From a virus: a stretch of DNA of 27,601 nt. The position numbers and the translations under genes are program-made. Location of the stretch: positions 1-27,601 of IMG/VR virus record IMGVR_UViG_3300044858_006286. One strand, 5' to 3'. Of the stretch, positions 23,957 to 27,601 are shown in pieces. The stretch's first letter is position 1. Each line of letters opens with the position of its first letter. The notes beneath the pieces are model-generated. The model searched no databases, was not told the DNA's origin, and saw only the letters and a list, made by a program, of their open reading frames with translations.

Positions 23957-24532
23957 ATGAAGTTATTTGAAAAAGAAATTAAAAAAGCTTATTTAAAGTA
24001 TCATACTGAACCTATTGCACCTAATTCATTAGATCCTCGAGTCTGGTATTTTGCCCCTCAAGGCGGTGAACCTATTTTACAACCAGAGATTAAAGCTCAA
24101 ATAATTTACGATATTGATAGAATCAATTCCGCTGAACAGCAATTTGTTAAAACTAGAGTATGGGATTACTTCTTAGTAGGTCCTATCTTAAAAGAAGGTT
24201 CATCAGAAAAAGCTCCTATCAACATTATAGTTCAGATTAACACAACTAACTTATCCGATCTGCTTAAAGAACATATACTCAATACTATCAAACAGATTAA
24301 CGGAAGACTAGCAACGGGCTCTTTACACCCCATCTATTATATACCTACTGTTAGAAAATTTGACCCTCAGGATCACTTAGCCGTATATCACCCTTACACT
24401 GATAAATGGATTAAAAAGCCTCGCTATCTCGGAGAAGCTAAAACCGATCTAGAACCTCTTCATAAAGATGCTCCTAGAAAATTTCGTAAGTATTCCCTTA
24501 AAAAAGGAGTTAAAAAAATAACTACAGTCTAA
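23957..24532 (+). CDS. 191-aa nucleotidyltransferase-like protein, apparently lacking catalytic acids
   Basis: The middle (YFLVGPILKEGSSEKAPINI, then IVQINTTNLSDLL, about 72-105) has the strand-loop-strand outline of nucleotidyltransferase-fold proteins found in phage genomes, where the usual signature is GS followed by S-D-I-D. Here that position reads APINI, so both catalytic Asp residues seem absent. Later segments, LHPIYYIPT (about 119-127) and YHPYTDKWIKKP (about 140-151), also resemble that group. The C-terminus is basic (RKFRKYSLKKGVKK). The gene stands between the acidic protein and gp14, one base before gp14, so it is probably co-expressed with the neck proteins. A structural role after loss of activity is inference; the fold call is tentative. 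Confidence 0.6.
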   Translation: MKLFEKEIKKAYLKYHTEPIAPNSLDPRVWYFAPQGGEPILQPEIKAQIIYDIDRINSAEQQFVKTRVWDYFLVGPILKEGSSEKAPINIIVQINTTNLSDLLKEHILNTIKQINGRLATGSLHPIYYIPTVRKFDPQDHLAVYHPYTDKWIKKPRYLGEAKTDLEPLHKDAPRKFRKYSLKKGVKKITTV

Positions 24533-24533
24533 T

Positions 24534-25238
24534 ATGCAAAAAGTTCGTTATCTAGATAAAAAAATAAATGATAACGAGAGAAACCTCGTCTCTGGTTATT
24601 GGAAGGAGCAGATTGAGCATTACGGTGCTGAGGTAACATATTATACTCACGGCTACACTCTCTCCACCCATTTCTATCTATACGGTGAAGACACCACGGC
24701 TACTTTTGTAAGTGCAGGACCTATGGTCATGTTTACTGATATCACTAATGATGCCATTATGCTTTCAAAGTTCGGTATTATGGCTGACTGTGATATGACC
24801 TGTGTCATGCATATATCTTCCTTCCAAGAGACATTTGGTCAGTATAGAGAACCAAAAGCTGGAGACTTAATTGAATTAAAAGAGTATGGCGGATTTGGAG
24901 ATAGACCTGGCGGCAGAGGAGCTCCGGTGTATGAAATAACCGAGCGTGATGATCAGAATTTACAATTTAACGCTAACCAGCTTATGGGGCACTATATTTG
25001 GGTTATGAAATGTAAACGTTGGGAATACTCTTCCGAGCCTGGAGCCCCCAAAGAACCTCTTAATGTTCAGTTTAATGATGATAGTCCAGGTGGTCGTATG
25101 CCTGGTGGTGAGAACCCTGAAGAGCTAGTAACACCTTATGAACAATCTAATGATGCAGCAGCCAAGTGTATTATAGATGAAGATGCTAGAGATATTTCCG
25201 AGCCTTATGGGTATTACGGAAATCTTCCAGAATTATAA
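24534..25238 (+). CDS. gp14: Neck protein gp14
   Basis: gp14 and gp13 build the neck under the portal, to which the tail joins. At 234 residues it is near T4 gp14 (256). Family-like features: an early helix (NLVSGYWKEQIEHYGAEVTYY), a beta-rich core (FTDITNDAIMLSKFGIMADC), and EPKAGDLIEL (about 105-114), after which the chain turns to FE/YEIT and MKCKRWEYS. The C-terminus is Pro/Gly/Asp-rich and ends GYYGNLPEL. The start follows the previous stop by 1 nt without a Shine-Dalgarno. In T4 the gene order is 13-14; here gp14 comes first and gp13 lies 730 bp downstream behind an inserted homing endonuclease gene. The family call is from memory of T4-like neck proteins. Confidence 0.75.
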   Translation: MQKVRYLDKKINDNERNLVSGYWKEQIEHYGAEVTYYTHGYTLSTHFYLYGEDTTATFVSAGPMVMFTDITNDAIMLSKFGIMADCDMTCVMHISSFQETFGQYREPKAGDLIELKEYGGFGDRPGGRGAPVYEITERDDQNLQFNANQLMGHYIWVMKCKRWEYSSEPGAPKEPLNVQFNDDSPGGRMPGGENPEELVTPYEQSNDAAAKCIIDEDARDISEPYGYYGNLPEL

Positions 25239-25862
25239 AATTATTTTTCGTTTTCTATTTTTTGCTGCTATTGATAATTTTTTACGTTGTTCAATCCAGT
25301 TTGGACCGTAAATTTCTTTATATGTTTTACCTTTGCGGGGATCAACCCAATTATCACCGTATATTTCTTTTGCGGTTTTACCTTTTCTAGAATCAACCCA
25401 ATCTTGTCCGTGAATTTCTTTTGCGGTTTTACCTTTTAATGAGCTTATTTGTTTATGTGTTATACCCTTACGAGCGTTTGAAATGTTTTGTTTATGTTCT
25501 TCTGTTAACTTCTTACCTTTACGATTGGGCGGAAAAGCCGCTTTTTGACAAATATTAAAACCAATATCTTCATTATATGGTTTAAAATTATCTAGATATT
25601 TTTGTTCGAGATTTAAAAGATCTTTATCTGTAATTTCTTCAGAACAGCATTCCACACACTCAACTACAAAATTACATTTACCATATTTGTTAAAAGAGGC
25701 TTGCATATATCTGTTTAGATGTATATTTTGTTCTAGCTCTTTAAAGTGCCTTTGAATACGGTATCGAATATTGGTAGAACTACCTATATAAAACTTATTA
25801 TTAGAAAGGCATGTAATTTTATATACACCTTTGTTAGTTTGATTATTAAAAATATTATCCAT
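25233..25862 (-). CDS. GIY-YIG homing endonuclease with NUMOD3 and three 17-aa repeats
   Basis: 209 residues, opposite to the flanking virion genes and overlapping the end of gp14 tail-to-tail by 6 bp. The nuclease domain has GVY (12-14) and YIG (25-27), a conserved-type Arg near 33, Glu86 (NLEQKYL) and Asn103 (FNIC), all matching the GIY-YIG active-site layout. A NUMOD3-type DNA-binding motif follows (NRKGKKLTEEHKQNISNARK, 113-132). Then come three consecutive 17-residue repeats of KGKT-x-KEI(Y/H)G-x-x-W (143-159, 160-176, 177-193) and a basic tail. Such enzymes cut a target in a phage genome lacking the insert and so spread by repair. The gene is free-standing; no intron is evident. Expression probably depends on a separate promoter in 25863-25968. 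Confidence 0.92.
   Translation of the reverse strand: MDNIFNNQTNKGVYKITCLSNNKFYIGSSTNIRYRIQRHFKELEQNIHLNRYMQASFNKYGKCNFVVECVECCSEEITDKDLLNLEQKYLDNFKPYNEDIGFNICQKAAFPPNRKGKKLTEEHKQNISNARKGITHKQISSLKGKTAKEIHGQDWVDSRKGKTAKEIYGDNWVDPRKGKTYKEIYGPNWIEQRKKLSIAAKNRKRKIIL
25284..25436 (-). repeat. Three 51-bp tandem repeats inside the GIY-YIG gene
   Basis: Each unit encodes KGKT-x-KEI-(Y/H)-G-x-x-W-(V/I)-x-x-R. The first two units are nearly identical in DNA (both contain TTCTTTTGCGGTTTTACCTT on the plus strand), pointing to recent duplication. Each repeat is probably one DNA-contacting unit. Confidence 0.8.
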
Positions 25863-25871
25863 AATTAGAGC

Positions 25872-25933
25872 GACGGGACAGCTCCTAGTTATCCGGGAGT
25901 TGGTAATTAGTTAGAGCTACTTACCTAACCGTC
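25872..25933 (+). ncRNA. Candidate structured RNA: closing stem with two hairpins
   Basis: Outer stem GACGG (25872-25876) with CCGTC (25929-25933). Hairpin 1: AGCTCC (25880-25885) with GGAGTT (25896-25901), including one G-T pair. Hairpin 2: GGTAA (25902-25906) with TTACC (25921-25925), plus an inner TAG/CTA. A T-rich stretch follows on the plus strand. It could end gp14 transcripts or, read on the minus strand, be a leader that controls the endonuclease gene. The fold is drawn by eye only. Confidence 0.35.
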
Positions 25934-25954
25934 TTTATTATTTATTCTCTAGTG

Positions 25955-25962
25955 ATTAAATA
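25955..25962 (+). promoter_or_regulatory. TAAATA box before gp13
   Basis: ATTAAATA ends 6 nt before the ATG at 25969, with a predicted leader of about 1 nt. It probably restores gp13 transcription downstream of the inserted gene. Confidence 0.42.
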
Positions 25963-25968
25963 ATCAAT

Positions 25969-26895
25969 ATGAACGTATTGCCCCGGTACACCCCTGGATC
26001 TACTAATGCTAACCCTGTTATAGATTCTTATGATGCTTTAGCACAGCGTATACGTCGTCAAATGGGTGAGCCCTTAGTCAACGTTGAAATCGCTAATGAA
26101 CAAATTTACGACTGCATAGCTCAGTCTATGGAGTTCTTTACAAAGTATGCTGGGTATACTGAAGAATTTCTTGTTTTTGATTCCAAGTTATATCAAAAGG
26201 GAAAAGGTATTAAAGTTGACACTTTAATAAATCAAACTCAAGAAATGTATTCATCGTTTACCCCTGGTATGTCAGCTGGTTACGATTATGATATGGGAGC
26301 CTATCGTCGGGTGTTGGATTGTTTTTCATTTACATACGGTGAAACAACAGGTATTAATACTCTGTTTACTCTTGAGCAAGCTATGGCGCAGCAGATTTAC
26401 AGCAGCTATATGGTAAATGGCGGCTTCGGTTTTGATCTAGTAACTTGGGAAGTACTTAAAGGCTTTATCGATACTCGCAACAAAGTACTAGCAATGACAC
26501 CTCATTACCGCTTTGACCCTAAGACACAAATTCTTAGAATCATTCCTGAACCTATTCCTGAACAAACTTACTTGGGTATTGTAGGGTGCTATTTAGAGAA
26601 ACCTATTAAAGATATTATAAACGAGCGCTGGGTGTACCGTTATGCCCTCGCCTTATCAAAAATCACTGTTGGCAATGTGAGAGGTAAGTTCTCAGGTACT
26701 AATCTCTTTGGTGGTGGCCAGGTTAACTATTCAGACTTTATGTCTCAAGGTATACAAGAAAGAGATACTCTAGAAAACGAATTAAAGAACACTTACGAAG
26801 ATGTAACTGGTGCTATGTTCTTTATAGGAGCTGTAATGAAGACATTAATACCAGCTGCAAGTATCGTTTTTCCGTTTCTAAATACATGTATATAA
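25969..26895 (+). CDS. gp13: Neck protein gp13
   Basis: gp13 is the second neck protein, contacting the portal and gp14 to complete the head and receive the tail. The 308-residue length matches T4 gp13 (309). Seen: YDALAQRIRRQMGEPLVNVE (24-43) and IYDCIAQSMEFFTKYAGYTE (about 48-67), the characteristic N-terminal helical pair; then FDPKTQILRIIPEP and the closing WVYRYALALSKITVGNVRGK. The body ends in MFFIG near residue 285. About 20 further hydrophobic residues (AVMKTLIPAASIVFPFLNTC) follow, just where the next ORF starts inside this gene, so the tail may be a product of that insertion. Start ATG 6 nt after a TAAATA box. Confidence 0.8.
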   Translation: MNVLPRYTPGSTNANPVIDSYDALAQRIRRQMGEPLVNVEIANEQIYDCIAQSMEFFTKYAGYTEEFLVFDSKLYQKGKGIKVDTLINQTQEMYSSFTPGMSAGYDYDMGAYRRVLDCFSFTYGETTGINTLFTLEQAMAQQIYSSYMVNGGFGFDLVTWEVLKGFIDTRNKVLAMTPHYRFDPKTQILRIIPEPIPEQTYLGIVGCYLEKPIKDIINERWVYRYALALSKITVGNVRGKFSGTNLFGGGQVNYSDFMSQGIQERDTLENELKNTYEDVTGAMFFIGAVMKTLIPAASIVFPFLNTCI

Positions 26896-27601
26896 ACCCC
26901 TTTACGAGTAAAAGGAATATATTGTATTTTACTCAAGACGTTTTAAAAAAAATTATAAATTACTACAAAGAAACAAATTCTGTTTTAAAAGTTTCTAGAA
27001 AGTTTAACAAATCTCAAAGTCATATTAAAAGAATTCTTAATGCTAATAATATTCAAACTTACAACCGATTTGAGTCTACTCTTAGTAGAAAACCTAAACT
27101 ATCTTCTATCTATAAAGAAAAAAATAACATCATTAAAAAATATAAAAATAACGTTTCTTTAAAAGCGATAGCAGAGGAATATAATGTAGATACTTCTTCT
27201 ATAAAAACACTCATTAAAAAATACAGCTTATTAAAACCTTCTTTAAATTATCAAAAAACACTAGCACCTTTTAAAGAACAAATAATACAACTTTATAATA
27301 ATAATGCTTCTATAAAACAAATTGCTAACACTTTTAACGTACCTGATCTTTCTTTAGCAAGATTTCTAACACAAAACAATATACATACCCCCTATTACAG
27401 AAGCAAGCAAAACAACGCAATACCGGTTTCAGATGCAGAGAAGATTTATAAACTACATCATAACGATAATTTAACTCTTAAAGATATAGGCAATTTATAC
27501 AACTGCAGTGCTCCTACAGTTGCTTCATTCTTTGATAAAAATAGTATACCCAGAAGATCTAAAACTGAATCAGTTATATTAACCAATCAAGATGAAACTA
27601 T
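26886..27601 (+). CDS. Partial multi-helix-turn-helix protein, probable homing endonuclease or recombination-type protein
   Basis: I translated this frame myself: open from the ATG at 26886, inside the last codons of gp13, to the window edge (238 codons). Four helix-turn-helix repeats about 55-75 residues apart are seen: VLKVSRKFNKSQSHIKRILN, SLKAIAEEYNVDTSSIKTLI, SIKQIANTFNVPDLSLARFL and TLKDIGNLYNCSAPTVASFF. This resembles the resolvase-type HTH arrays that form the DNA-reading arm of many phage homing endonucleases, whose nuclease domain lies C-terminal and would be outside the window. The stretch is visibly more AT-rich and more Lys/Asn/Ile-biased than gp13, consistent with a recent insertion. 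No nuclease motif is visible yet. It could instead be a regulator. Confidence 0.65.
   Translation, partial: MYINPFTSKRNILYFTQDVLKKIINYYKETNSVLKVSRKFNKSQSHIKRILNANNIQTYNRFESTLSRKPKLSSIYKEKNNIIKKYKNNVSLKAIAEEYNVDTSSIKTLIKKYSLLKPSLNYQKTLAPFKEQIIQLYNNNASIKQIANTFNVPDLSLARFLTQNNIHTPYYRSKQNNAIPVSDAEKIYKLHHNDNLTLKDIGNLYNCSAPTVASFFDKNSIPRRSKTESVILTNQDET

Larger units (their letters stand above)
25863..25968. other. 106-bp intergenic region between the homing endonuclease gene and gp13
   Basis: It contains a possible three-way-junction RNA (25872-25933), a T-rich run on the plus strand (TTTATTATTTATT, 25934-25946) and a TAAATA box before gp13. No Shine-Dalgarno, tRNA or ORF is seen. Confidence 0.6.

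Noticed and set aside
25239-25968. Group I intron carrying the GIY-YIG gene between gp14 and gp13
   Set aside because: gp14 and gp13 each have complete ends, the endonuclease gene is on the opposite strand, and I saw no group I core; a free-standing insertion is simpler.
25863-25968. tRNA gene
   Set aside because: GTTGGTAATTAGTTAGAGC resembles a D-arm, but there is no T-arm (GGTTCRA), no 7-bp acceptor stem and no anticodon arm.
26890-26925. Terminator after gp13 (CTTTA and TAAAAG arms)
   Set aside because: The stem is short and imperfect, has no T-run, and lies inside the HTH reading frame.

Overview
The window comes from an AT-rich tailed bacteriophage of the T4 superfamily (contractile-tailed myovirus). 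The call rests on recognisable baseplate wedge proteins gp25 and gp6, a tail-collar fibre protein, neck proteins gp14 and gp13, and short TAAATA-containing boxes that resemble the T4 late-promoter octamer. The sequence does not name the host. The starts almost entirely lack Shine-Dalgarno sequences, which points to a host, or a late programme, that does not rely on them. The very large accessory-domain tail proteins and the B12-dependent ribonucleotide reductase suggest an environmental, possibly aquatic phage; that is inference.

Layout. Positions 1-1732 (minus strand) hold most of a monomeric class II (adenosylcobalamin) ribonucleoside-triphosphate reductase, cut by the left edge. Upstream on the same strand is a 181-aa protein of unknown function (1802-2347). 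A 49-bp divergent promoter region (2348-2396) separates this nucleotide-metabolism side from a long plus-strand virion block. The block runs gp25, gp6, a 1059-aa PKD/beta-propeller protein in the place of T4 gp7, a 1660-aa protein, a 626-aa PKD protein, a 313-aa protein, an 836-aa LamG/propeller protein, a 1287-aa PKD/propeller protein, a 222-aa collar fibre protein and a 75-aa protein that repeats the fibre's N-terminal module. Next come an acidic, scaffold-like protein with a strong terminator, then a 191-aa nucleotidyltransferase-like protein, gp14 and gp13. A GIY-YIG homing endonuclease gene sits backwards between gp14 and gp13. A second likely selfish gene, with four helix-turn-helix repeats, starts inside the end of gp13 and runs off the right edge.

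How it fits together. gp25 and gp6 form the baseplate wedge core. The six large proteins that follow are probably wedge periphery, tail fibres or host-recognition appendages. They are built from PKD/Ig-like sandwiches, NHL-like propellers, a LamG-like lectin fold and a small Cys/Trp-rich module seen four times in two proteins. gp14 and gp13 make the neck that joins head to tail.

The main unusual points are: (1) the Cys/Trp module, apparently inserted in PKD loops; (2) a beta-propeller apparently inserted into a LamG domain; (3) TAAATA boxes 5-17 nt before the start in every same-strand gap over 10 bp in the virion block, which predicts leaderless or near-leaderless late mRNAs; (4) a possible three-way-junction RNA beside the homing endonuclease gene; (5) a nucleotidyltransferase-like virion-cluster protein that seems to lack its catalytic acids. 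No tRNA, CRISPR array, integrase or reverse transcriptase was found.
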